Assembly (NCBI RefSeq): GCF_008831285.2
Contig: NC_045144.1
Coordinates: forward strand, 1,550,001-1,614,000
Source: Nymphaea colorata
Lineage: Eukaryota; Streptophyta; Magnoliopsida; Nymphaeales; Nymphaeaceae
Direction: 5' to 3'
Length of the DNA stretch: 64,000 nt
A program made the position numbers and the translations under genes. A model generated the notes under the pieces. The model saw only the letters and a list, made by a program, of their open reading frames with translations, ran no database searches and was not told the DNA's origin. The stretch's first letter is position 1, and every line of letters begins with the position of its first letter. Shown in pieces: positions 32,801-43,591 of this stretch.

Positions 32801-34552
32801 TTTGTTTCTCCTTCCAATAGTCTCTTTATGGATCATCCACAAACTTATATCCGTCGACCCACTGCCTCTCCACCAGTGTCTCCTCAAGGGGCAAGCTCCC
32901 ATGAAAACCTGCATTATGGCACTCATGGCTCTGATGGGGCTGATGACCTTGCCATAGCTCTTCGCAAATGTAAACAACAATGTACTCTTCATCCTATATC
33001 TCATTTTGTTTCTACTAATAGTATTAATGGTAGATTGCAGCAGTTTGTGTCAACTTTGTCGGTGCACTATGTTCTCTCTAGTCACCAACAAACATTACTT
33101 GACCTGAAATGACATCAAGCTATGCAGGATGATATGCAGACTCTACTGCAACAAGGGAGATGAGACTTGGTTGATCCTCCTTCTGGTTGTGATGCCGTTG
33201 GCTCCAAATGAGTTTTTACCATAAATTATCTATCCAATGGTTCAGTGGAGCGCTACAAAGCTCGCCTTATAGCAAAAGGGTATACACAAATATATGGTGT
33301 TGATTTCTTTGAGAGTTTCTCTCCTATGGCCAGGATGGGGACCATACGTTTTATTGTGTTAGTTACAGTGCATTATGATTGGCTCTTATATCAGTTGGAT
33401 GTAAAAAATGTTTTCTTATATAGGGATCTCGATTAGACTATTTATATGCTGCAGCCTCCTGGCTTTGTACGTCAAAGGGAGTACGGTAAGATATGCAGGT
33501 TGAAAAAAGCTATATATGGCTTGAAATAAAGTCTTCGTGCTTGGTTTCACAAATTCTCCGACATTGCATTAGAATGTGGATTTAAAAGGTCCCAGCTGGA
33601 CCATTCATTGTTCATCAAGAAAGGATCTAGAGGTACAGTTGTGTTAGTGGTGTATGTTGATGATATTATTTTGATAAATGAATGTGAGCAGGAGGTAGCT
33701 CAACAAAGAAATTTCTACAAAAACGTTATTTTATTGGCAGTTGTTCATAGTAAGGAAGGAGTGGTGTTATCACAAAGGAAGTATGTTCTTGATCTTTTAC
33801 ATGACACAAGGATGCTAGGAGCTAAACCTACAACTCTTCCTATGAACCCACGACTACATCTATATGATGATGACTCGGAAGAGATAACTTCACAAGCCTA
33901 CAAATTGTTGAATGGTAAGCTTCTTTATGTGACAGTGACTCGGCCAGATATTAGCTTCACTATGGAAAAATTAAGTCAATTTATGAAAAAACTAAAAAAG
34001 TCATATTGGGATGCAACTATGCTGATTGTCTCTATTTAAATTTTAATGTCCTCCCCTGGTGAAGGCCTTTTCTTAAAAAAAGGTACATCTCTTAATGTTG
34101 AAGCTTATAGTGATGCAGATTATGCATGCCCAGTTGATAACAGGAAGTCTACTACATGGTTTTGTGTGTTTGTAGGATGCAGATTCTGCAGGCCCAATTG
34201 ATGACAGGAAGTCTACCATAAGGTTTTGTGTGTTTGTGGGAGGAAATCTGATTTCCTGAATGAGTAAGAAACAAAATATTGTTTCTAAATCTAGTGCGGA
34301 GTCAGAATATTGTGCTATGGCTCAAACAGCTGCCAAAAATGACTTGGTCTAGATCGTTACTTGATAGTCTTGGTATTTCTGCTTCTCTACCTATGAAAAT
34401 GTTTTGTGATAACAGAACTGCCACTCACATTGCCAATAATTTCATATTTCATGAGAGGACAAAACATATTAAAGTAGATAACCATTACATTCGTGATATG
34501 GTTCATTACATTCGTGATATGGTTCAACAGGGAATCACCTCCACCATACATG
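29844..34552 (+). mobile_element. Copia-A, copy 2: left part (gag to RNase H), decayed
   Basis: Target duplication CATAC at 29839-29843 pairs with 50866-50870. It starts AGTTGAATAATATT (TG changed to AG). A degraded primer site lies at about 30018-30033. Gag begins near 30706 and has stops shared with copy 1 (TAG 31091-31093). Zinc-knuckle remnant CTHCGKMGHLVKRYW has its last Cys replaced. Protease is at about 31775-31800 (IDSGALNHF). Integrase core is at 32094-32408 (DDYSKVNW, RTDNALEF, VAERKH); its N-terminal zinc-binding part has been deleted. RT lies at about 33240-33700 with YVDD (33654-33665). RNase H remnants run from 34080 to 34552, with two internal tandem duplications. It is split at 34552 by the gypsy element and resumes at 50544. 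Confidence 0.85.
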
Positions 34553-37188
34553 TGTTAACACCCCAAATTTTTTCACATCAAAATTGAAGCAATGTGAAAA
34601 TTTCACAAAAGAATTGTAAAAATTTGCAATTTCAAAGTCAATTTCGAATCTAAAGAACAATTAGATTCAAATCGTGAATTTAACCAGGGGACACGAATCC
34701 CAATGTAGGATTACGAGTCCAAATCCAATTGCAAATGTCATTTGAAATCCAAATCCAATTGCAAATGTCATTTGAAATCCAAATTCAATTGCAAATGTCA
34801 TTTGAAATCCAAATTCAATTGCAAATGTCATTTGAAATTCAAATCCAAATGCAAAATTCAAATTTTGACTTAGATCCAAGAATTAGATCTAATTCGGTCT
34901 AGAATGCTACGTGGGACCCACGTGTGGGCCCCACCTAGCCCATGTGGTCAAGAGCCCCCCCAGGGGCCACGCCCCCTCCATTTAAAAAAATAAATAAATA
35001 AAATAAATATTTGCTCTCAAATTAATTGAAGAAAAGTCATTTTCAAGGAGAAATGAATGAAAACCTAGGAAAAGTGAGACATTTATGTCTCTCTCTCTTA
35101 TTTAACCAGGTCCTCTTTAAAGAGGAGTCAATTTGCAAGGAGCAATAATTGCTGGTCAAATTCGCCTAACCTAATTAATTCAAGTAGGTTTGACCCGGGT
35201 GCACCCAAATGTGGTGCCAATCTTAGCTAGGCTCAGTCAACATGAGCTCAGTTTGGCCAAAAAGTAGGTCTGTCTCATGATCCAATTAATGGACGAAAAT
35301 AGACTTTGACCGAACCAAACCCACTTTGACTAAACTCAGTCAAAGTACAATTTAGCTCAATTAAGAGCTTTCTTGACCCAAATTTATCAAATTACCTCAA
35401 ACAAAGTCAAACTACTCGCAAATGAGCTTTGACTTTGGTCAATTGGTCGAAATTGATCAATTTGGACAATTTTGCCCTTCTGCAGTCAAATCGAGATTAA
35501 AAAGCCTAAATTGGTTCATGAAAGGCAAATAAACATTTGGATTTGTCAAATACATGAATCAAAAACCAAATTTAAATTGAATATTTCAAACGAAAGTTTG
35601 ATCCAATTGAAATCAAGTTTTGGACGAAAATACCCTTTTCGAACCAAATTTGATAAAATTTTCGAATTTTATTAAAATTTAAATTGAATTATCTTAATTC
35701 AATAACATTTGGAGCTTAGTAAGTAGGTTTTAACCTTACAAGCTCGATTTCAAACAAAAAATAAATAAATAGTACAAAATAAGGGCAAAACCCTGTGCAA
35801 GGGCTTTTTCGTCCAAAATTTTGGTCAAGTTGGTCACCTAGGTCTGAACCCATGTTGACCAAACCTAGCCCAGCCCACCTAGCTCGTGGAAATGGGCTGA
35901 GAAATGTTCAATTAGAGTCTTTAAAGCCTATTTAACTCATTTTACAAGTCCCTAAGGTCTTAAGCAAGTTTTCAAGGTGAGTTAAGAAGGTGGTTGAACA
36001 CATCTCCTCCTCTATATAAACCTCCCCTTGGCCACCAAGGAGGATGACGAATTTTTGGAGTATTTCATCAAGTGTTGCAGCCAAGGAGCTTGGAGAGAGA
36101 ATCCAAGGAGGAGCAAGAAGATTCGTCCAAGCTTTCTTCTCCCCTTTCTCTCATTTTCTTCTTCATTCTCTCTATCGAGTTTGCTAAGTTAGGTTGCTTA
36201 AGTGAACCCTTACTTAGGATTTTCGTGGAGAGAAGCTCTCTCAATCTCCATTCCAAATTCCAGCAAGCGAGCTATTTCTTATTCTAGCTTTGCTAAGCTT
36301 GAATCCACGGTTGGGTTCTTGTTTAGGATTGCTCGATTTAGAAAACAAGTGAAGACGAAGGACAAGCATCAAGACCGACGGCAAGGTAGGTGATTTTAAC
36401 TCACTTCTCTTTTACTTTAGCTTATTGTTGATTTATTTTAATTCTAGCAATTTGTGTGAGGGTTTATTTTCATTTGCTTACGGCTGGGAATGATGTCCAG
36501 CTAAGGGAAACCTACGCTTCAATGTACATGTTAATGCATAATGCATGCATATGTCGGTTTTTCTTGAGTTGCAAAAAGTGACCAAGTCATATTGCAACGA
36601 GAATTTGTAAACCTCACTTAACTTCAAAAGAAAACACAAGCAATGCATTCTTAATCTTGGCCAAAGTGCGTTTGAAAAACAACATGTTTTCTAACAATTT
36701 GGAACCTATGTTCTTTCAAAAGAATGAATTCTACAAATCACATGATTTGACAAAAGAAGAGTTCAAAATCAATTTTGATCATAAGATGATCATCATCATC
36801 TAGAGTTCACAACAAAGAACTCAATTCCAAATCTTCAAAATCCTCAAGAATTATGTGTTTCAAATAACACCAGAACAAAGGTTTTTAAACCAACTTGAAA
36901 ACCCCCTAATATTCAAATTCATTTATTCAAAAAAAAAAAATGAATTTCGGTTCTTGAATCCAAAACCTCAATGTACAAGCACATAGGATTTGCATCAATA
37001 ACTCGTATATGATCCAAATGATCCTTACTCCTTGGTCTAATTACCCCTATTAAAGGCGGCAGGAACGGTTGGACCTCGTACCGATGGGCGGATCCCTTTC
37101 TCTTGAAAATTTTCTCAAAACCACAATTTTAAAAGAATTTTGTTGACTCTCATTTCGACCTCCTTAAAAAAGGAAAGGGGTGCGAACT
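34553..37188 (+). repeat. Gypsy 5' LTR (shortened)
   Basis: 2636 bp. Contains a 30-bp tandem repeat (AATCCAATTGCAAATGTCAT type, about 34718-34850) and a TATA box TATATAAA at 36013-36020, with a likely start some 30 bases on. Relative to the 3' LTR it lacks about 1.37 kb between 36569 and 36574. Confidence 0.9.
36013..36020 (+). promoter_or_regulatory. LTR TATA box
   Basis: TATATAAA in CTCCTC-TATATAAA-CCTCCCC, repeated at 48007-48014 in the 3' LTR; fits the U3/R border. Confidence 0.7.
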
Positions 37189-37190
37189 GA

Positions 37191-37209
37191 TGGCACACCC
37201 GGTGGGACC
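37191..37209 (+). promoter_or_regulatory. Gypsy primer-binding site (probable)
   Basis: TGGCACACCCGGTGGGACC two bases after the 5' LTR. Position and TGG start fit a tRNA primer site; the tRNA was not identified. Confidence 0.55.
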
Positions 37210-37814
37210 CGTCATTATTTGTCTAAGGACTTATTTGAATCATATACAAGTTATTTCACAATGTCGGATATGCATAAAAAATTTTCGCATATACCGGCAT
37301 CATGTAGTATACATTGAGGAGATTTCATGAACCTCTTTCATTTCAATTTATCCTACCCCTCCTCAATTTAGGGATTGTATGTAGCCCATGTATGCTCTCA
37401 AAATTTCAAATGTATCTCTTAAGAATGTATGCAATAGAGCCATCTATTTTGCTTCTTCTCATTAATTTTGAAAAACAAATCCTTACCTATATCATATCCC
37501 GGTCATCATGTTGCAGGGCTATTTCTAGGACATTAGTCCAAGATATAGCCTTACAACTAGACCACCCAATTGGACTGAGAAGTTCCCCCATTAGTACCGA
37601 AACGGACAATAGTCCCGGTATATCGATGGGTGAACAAGGACAAATGGAGAGCCCAAATCTAGAAAACCCTTGGAGGAATCTATGCCAGTACCATAAATTT
37701 GGTGTATAGGCATATCATAAAATTTGGATAAATAAAGAACCATGTACTCATTTATTCTCCATAGATTCCAAGATCAATTTTCAAAATAATGCATATAGGC
37801 AAGAGTCCTAGGGA

Positions 37815-39181
37815 TTGCATTATCAATTTTTCATTTGGCTGCTTGTTTGGATGCATGTGATGTTTTACTTTACCTCTAAACCCATGCCCAATGTCAAAGC
37901 CTTTCTTGAGTCTCTATTGGGTCAATCCATGTCAAAGTCTAATACTTTCTCTTGTCCAGATGGACTCAGAAAGCATTTTTCCCATATGACCACATCCTAT
38001 TCGGGTCGTGTCAAGGTCGATCCGGACTTCGCATCATCCCAAGTGGAGTCTACCTACCTTAGTGGTATCTTTCATGGTACCCATCTTTTCAGTGTATGGT
38101 TCCGGACCACTTAGAGGATTGCGGTCTTGAAGAAGCAGTCAGTCTTGCCATGCAACCTATCAATGGCAATCTAATCCATGCAATTACTGAGAGATGGAAC
38201 CCAAGGACCAACACATTCTGGTTTCCATGGGGTGAAATGACAATAACTCTTGATGAGTTCTCCAACATTATGGGTTTGACATAGCCAAAAGGTGATCCAA
38301 GAAGTCCAATTAAAGACCAGTTCCTTGTAAACCAAGGTCAAGTCAAAACTCTAGAAGTGATTCGTAAACTCACAGGGAAACAGAGTTGGCCTTTTCTAGA
38401 GAAAGATGGACATCAATATCTTTAACTACAAGAGCTTGGTGAAACATATTCCTAATTTGTCAACCCTGCGTCACTATCTATAAGTGTTGCAGACAAGTAC
38501 AAAAACTCCATGGTGACTTGTACCGTGGGTCTTATCTTCTTCAATAATGAAGAACACATAATGGATTTTCACATAGCTCGCCTCTTTAGAAAATGGGGGC
38601 GGGTCAAAGTCCGTCATATTTCCATAGCAATGACAGCCTTGGCATTCCTTTACAGAGGGTTGACCAAATTTTCAATTGGAGATGCAGACTCGATAGAAGG
38701 ATGTGTCTTCACAATGCAAGCTTGGTTCTACAAACACGTGGGGCCACAATCATGTCATTTTCAAAACACAGACGGTCAGTTATCCAGTATGGAGCACTAT
38801 CACAGAAAGATGGAGGAAGTTGATGACTCCACCATCATTTGGGACTTCTTTGATCGAGAGGTCATCAAGTCAAGATACACTTACAACCCAGTCAGAGGAA
38901 ATCTGCTATTGGGACCGTTTTTCATAATCAAATATCATCCAGAGCGTTGCCTCAGGCAATTCTCACTGCGTCAAAGGAAGGCATATCCAATTGAGTCGGT
39001 TGAGTCGGAAGGAGCCATCGTGGAGTGTAAACTAGACACTGAAGAGTGGTTCGGGATATACACCTTTGCCCAGCAACGTTGGGAATCATTTGCTCACTTG
39101 TATCTTGTCCTTGGTCCAGGAATGGGTCCCGAATATGTAAAATGGTGGGATGAAGTCCGCCCATCTATCCTTCTGTCCTAG
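37815..39181 (+). pseudogene. ORF1 of gypsy element: plant mobile domain (PMD) protein, broken
   Basis: Upstream of gag. A first piece (37815-38114) holds FSCPDGLRKHFSHM. A second in another frame (38096-38284) reads LIHAITERWNPRTNTFWFPW then GEMTITLDEFSNIMGL, the characteristic PMD core (family [28 protein letters not shown]). After two further breaks a 223-codon piece (38510-39181) reads TALAFLYRGL, ESFAHLY, and others. PMDs occur in plant nuclear proteins such as MAIN and MAIL1, needed for transposon silencing and genome stability, and have been noted in transposable elements. Stops at 38282 and about 38425, plus frame changes, make this copy non-functional. The role in the element is unknown. 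Confidence 0.7.
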
Positions 39182-39363
39182 ATTGTCATGTCTAGTTCAA
39201 TGTTGTCAAGCCAAAATTTGTCAAGTTTTGTCAAGTTATGTTAAATTTGTCAAGTTTTGTCATTCTCAGCTTTCTTTCAATATGCAATCAAAATTTGTCA
39301 TCTCTCATCAATTCACATCCTAACATTTTCAATTTTTCTTCTTGCAAGGTGAACATCCACTTT

Positions 39364-40527
39364 ATGGTTGAAACCAGAAGCCAAAGCAGGAGAAGGAGTG
39401 AAATGGAGCTTGATCAACATTTTATAGGAGACAGGGGAGAAGAATCCTCCTCAGAAACACCTCCCAAGCTGGAAATAAATGACCCAGAATTTGAGGAATA
39501 CAGAAGATTCTGGAAATACATGATCATGTTCAATGAAGAACAAGCCCAGGTAGAAAAAGCCAAAAAGAAAGGGAAGAAAACAAGAAAGTACTCATCAAGC
39601 AGTTCAGACTCTTCTGAAGACGCTACAACAGAATCTAGTAGTGAGGAAGAACCAAAAACTCTCAAGAAAAAGAAGAAGGGAGAATCCTGGAAAACAAAAA
39701 TTCAGAAAGTTGAAAAAAAGTTAAATGCAATACAACTTAAAGGCAAGAACAAAAGGAATTTCACTTGCGAAGATTTCTACGAAAGCTTTGAAAATGACAA
39801 GCACATAAAAAACTTGCCCAAGAAATTTATCAAATTTGATGGTCATGGAGACCCAAAGGCACATTTGGCTATGTTCTTTGCTGAATGCTACAAATTCCGT
39901 CACAATCACAGGGCCCTCTTTCGATGTTTTCCCAGAAGCCTAGAAGGAATTGCAGCACAATGGTATCGGGAACACATCAACTCAGTGGAATTGAAAAATT
40001 TTGACATGTTAATCAACCTTTTCATTGAAAGGTTCATTCAAAATGTTGAAACTGCACCAACGATCACCACATTATGCTATCTAAAACAGAGGCCAGGTGA
40101 AAAGGTGAGAGGTTTTATTCAAAGGTGGAGGTCTTCTTGCAACAAGATGAGGGACCCAATCTCTCAATCCCATGCACTGGGATTGATCGTAAACAATTTG
40201 ACAAAACCATTAAGGAGCCTCATTTCCAATGCTCCAATCAAGTCTTTCATCGATCTCATTGAGAGGGCAGAATGCATTGAAGCAGGAATTGAGAATGGAG
40301 CTTTTGATGCTGTCATCCTGGTGAAAGTAAAGAAAGATACAAAGAAGAATAGCAGAAGTCAGAATGCTCCAGCCAACATCGTGGCCAACGCTGCAGCCTT
40401 CAAGAAAGAAAAGTCCGAATATCCCAAGAATAAAGGGGTAATGGACAGAGCTAGTGGCAGTAGTAGTGGCACAAAAAACAAACATCCTGGATGGGGGTAC
40501 GATAGAAAATTCGCCCCATTACAATAG
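39364..40527 (+). CDS. Gypsy gag
   Basis: 387 codons from the ATG at 39364 (MVETRSQSRRRSE); the frame is open upstream to 39238, but this start precedes the conserved part. Ser/Glu- and Lys-rich region at residues 70-125, then the retrotransposon gag core from about 150 (FIKFDGHGDPKAHLAMFFAE, AAQWYREH, RFIQNVE, QRPGEKVRGFIQRW). The frame ends in TAG (40525-40527) but stays open in the same frame afterwards into the protease ORF, so one stop codon alone divides gag from the zinc-binding and protease part. Confidence 0.85.
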   Translation: MVETRSQSRRRSEMELDQHFIGDRGEESSSETPPKLEINDPEFEEYRRFWKYMIMFNEEQAQVEKAKKKGKKTRKYSSSSSDSSEDATTESSSEEEPKTLKKKKKGESWKTKIQKVEKKLNAIQLKGKNKRNFTCEDFYESFENDKHIKNLPKKFIKFDGHGDPKAHLAMFFAECYKFRHNHRALFRCFPRSLEGIAAQWYREHINSVELKNFDMLINLFIERFIQNVETAPTITTLCYLKQRPGEKVRGFIQRWRSSCNKMRDPISQSHALGLIVNNLTKPLRSLISNAPIKSFIDLIERAECIEAGIENGAFDAVILVKVKKDTKKNSRSQNAPANIVANAAAFKKEKSEYPKNKGVMDRASGSSSGTKNKHPGWGYDRKFAPLQ

Positions 40528-40542
40528 ATTTATGAAGAGGTC

Positions 40543-41931
40543 ATGCATATGCTAATCGAAAGAGGTACTCTGTTTCTCCCAAAAGTCTCCAACCCCCCAC
40601 CAATGATGGGAAAAAACAAAGAGCAATTCTGCAAATTTCATCGTGCTCCAGGACATGATACAGAAGACTGCCTTGTACTTAAAAATATTGTGCAAGATGC
40701 AGTTGGCAAAGAAATAATCAAAGAGGTCAGTGAACAACCGGACATTCCCAAGAATCCTTTTCCTAAACATGGGAAAGGAATAGTTTCTATGATCAGATTT
40801 TCAACAGGTCATCAAATTATGGTGACAAACAAAAGGGATACAGCGTCCCTGGATTTCTTTGGATTACTTTTCAAACATGATAAAGGATCCATCAATGCAC
40901 AAACCGGACTGGTTAAGCAAGACCATCTGACGGAGATTGATCAGAAGTCACAAGCGTGCGACCCTAAACCGTTGGAATCCATTTTCAAGGAATTAGACCC
41001 CTTACCCGAAGTCAGGAAGGGAGGATTTAACCCTAACCAAGGAAATGGATGGACATTTGAACTATGTGAAAATAGTCCGATCATATTCTCTGATAAAGAT
41101 CTACCAACTGGAGGTGCATCGCACAATAACGCCTTGCACATAGTGGTAGAGACAAGGGGCACCAGAGTCTCCCACGTTTTAATTGATGATGGAGCAAGCC
41201 TGAACATCTGTCCACAACAAACAGCTCGTGAGTTGGGCATAAGACACGACTATACTCCATCCACAATTTTCATCTATGGATATGACGGGACAGGACAACC
41301 AGGCCTAGGATGTATATGTCTGGATTTGAATATTTCTGAGACGTATCATCGGGTTTTATTTCATGTGGTGGATATAGAACCATCCTTCAACTTGTTGCTT
41401 GGCAGGCCATGGATCCATGCTACCAATGCAGTTCCCTCCACTCTACATCAGTATGTCAAATGGACTCACAACGGGAATTCTATAAGCATCTATGCGAAGG
41501 ATAGGCAAAATCGTCTTGCACACCCAATGATTCCGATGCCAACATATGCAATCGAGGTACCAAGTATTCGAGTCTGCAAAGAAGAAGAGATATCTCAAAG
41601 TCTTAGCAGATTGGCCATTCGAAAACCAAAACAACAAATGTGGGTAAAAAAGGGTACAAAACCTGAAGCAAGTTACAAAAATCATCCTTTATTCAAGAAA
41701 TTTTGTCAGAATGAGAAAGGATTGGATTTGCTCATATGCCATGGCTACCGACCGTTTACTGGCCTTGGCAAATACGAAAATGGAATTTTGGAGCCAATTA
41801 CCTTGACAGGACAACGAGGCACTCAAGTCTTGGGGTGCCAAAGCTATGAAAAAGTGGATGTTGAGGAAGAATTCAAGCCAGTACCTTTCGTCAAGAGCAA
41901 TACCATAGGCGGATGTTCACCATCAATTTGA
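40543..41931 (+). CDS. Gypsy gag zinc motif, protease and G-patch-like region
   Basis: 462 codons in the gag frame. Early zinc-binding-like motif FCKFHRAPGHDTEDC (residues 27-41). Aspartic protease core VLIDDGASLNICP near residues 214-226, with the DDGAS form seen in Tat-lineage elements, and LLLGRPWIH near 285. Toward the end, GYRPFTGLGKYENGILEPI resembles the Gly-rich G-patch-like segment found after protease in related elements. Ends in TGA before the RT frame. Confidence 0.82.
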   Translation: MHMLIERGTLFLPKVSNPPPMMGKNKEQFCKFHRAPGHDTEDCLVLKNIVQDAVGKEIIKEVSEQPDIPKNPFPKHGKGIVSMIRFSTGHQIMVTNKRDTASLDFFGLLFKHDKGSINAQTGLVKQDHLTEIDQKSQACDPKPLESIFKELDPLPEVRKGGFNPNQGNGWTFELCENSPIIFSDKDLPTGGASHNNALHIVVETRGTRVSHVLIDDGASLNICPQQTARELGIRHDYTPSTIFIYGYDGTGQPGLGCICLDLNISETYHRVLFHVVDIEPSFNLLLGRPWIHATNAVPSTLHQYVKWTHNGNSISIYAKDRQNRLAHPMIPMPTYAIEVPSIRVCKEEEISQSLSRLAIRKPKQQMWVKKGTKPEASYKNHPLFKKFCQNEKGLDLLICHGYRPFTGLGKYENGILEPITLTGQRGTQVLGCQSYEKVDVEEEFKPVPFVKSNTIGGCSPSI

Positions 41932-42050
41932 ATCAACAAATCCGCCATCATTTTGTCATTTTGTCGTCATTGTACTCCAATATACCAAATGTCTTCATTT
42001 TGTAATACCTTCAAAAATACAATGACAAATACAAATTACTTCCATATACA

Positions 42051-43374
42051 ATGTCTCAAATTTCATCTAACTTCTTTACAATCTTTAGGATGACATCTGA
42101 GGATCAAACATCAAGAGCTTTTAAGGAGATAAATCCAGAACTCACTGAGGCAGAATGTCCAGAGTTCATCCAAATGAGAAAGCAAGATCAACCGTCACCT
42201 TTGATTAATGATCCGATTGAGAAAATTAATATTGGCACGGAAGAGAGTCCAAAGATTTTGCAAATTGGAACAAGTCTCTCAGCAGAAGAAAGGAAAGAGC
42301 TGATAGACTTCCTCAAAGAACATCAAGAAGCCTTTGCTTGGACTTATGAGGACATGCCAGGACTTGATACAAAATTAGTCGAGCATCGACTACCATTGAA
42401 ACCAAAATGCAAGCCAATCAAACAAAAGTTGAGGAAACTAGACCCTCGTCTTGAGGGACAAGTTAAGGAAGGCCTAGAAGACCTACTAAAGGCAGGGTTC
42501 ATCCGAACAATCGACTATCCTGAATGGTTAGCAAACATTGTGGTAGTCCCAAAGAAAAATGGCAAAATTCGGCTTTGCATCGATTTCAGAGATTTGAATA
42601 AGGCTACACCAAAGGATGACTACCCACTCCCAAACATTGACTTGTTGGTAGACAGTACCGCAGGTCACGCTATGTTCTCCTTTATGGATGGATATTCTGG
42701 CTATAACCAAATTAAGTTGGCTGCTCAAGAAAGCCAAAACATCATTTACAACCCCATGGGGTACCTTCTGCTATACAGTGATGCCATTTGGTTTGAAGAA
42801 CGCTGGGGCAACATATCAAAGGGCTATGACAGTTATTTTTCATGACCAAATGCATCAAATCATGGATGCATATGTAGATGATCTACTAGTTAAGTCAAAA
42901 ACAATGGAGAATCACATCAACATTCTTTCTCAAGTTTTTGATAGACTCTTATAATACAAACTTAGATTGAATCCACAAAAATGTGTATTTGGTGTGGAAT
43001 CCGGTAAGCTTTTGGGATTTATGGTCAGCAAAAAGGGAATCGAGATGGATCCTTCCAAAGCAAAGGCGATCATCGAAATGTCACCACCAACAAATCTTAA
43101 GGAGCTACGCAGCTTGCAAGGCAGAATTCAGTCAATCAGAAGGTTTATATCTAATCTTGCCATGAAATGTGAACCCTTCAACCATTTACTGCGGAAAGGA
43201 GTCAAATTTGAATGGGGGCATGAATGTCAAGCCTCATTTGAAAAGATCAAGAAGTATCTTCTTTGCCTACCAATTTTAAAACCTTCAATTTTGGGGAAAC
43301 CTCTACTCCTTTACATCACAGTTAACGATTCAGCCTGTGGTGGATTTCTGGCTCAATGTGAAGAAGGATGTTGA
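42051..43374 (+). pseudogene. Gypsy reverse transcriptase and first RNase H, frame-shifted
   Basis: RT begins in the frame at 42051: AGFIRTIDYPEWLANIVVVP, KIRLCIDFRDLNKATPKDDY, PLPNIDLLVD, FSFMDGYSGYNQI. It shifts near 42760-42775 into the frame with FCYTVMPFGLKNAGATYQRA and the catalytic AYVDDLLVKS. A stop at 42952 is followed by LRLNPQKCVFGV, GFMVSKKGIE and the connection region, then a stop at 43372 inside the first RNase H (LLLYITVNDSACGGFLAQCE). Motif order is complete but at least three breaks are present. Confidence 0.88.
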
Positions 43375-43591
43375 ATAGAACATGTCATTTATTATATCAG
43401 TAAGACATTTGTGCAGTATGAAAAGAACTACTCGCACATGGAAAAAAACTTGCTTAGCCTTGGTGTCAATGTGTCAAAAATTAAGGCATTATCTATTGGC
43501 TTGCGAAGTTAAAATTTTATCCAAACTTAATCCACTCAAATATATCCTCGAATAGCCATTTCTGAATAGAAGGATAGCAAAGTGGCAGGTT

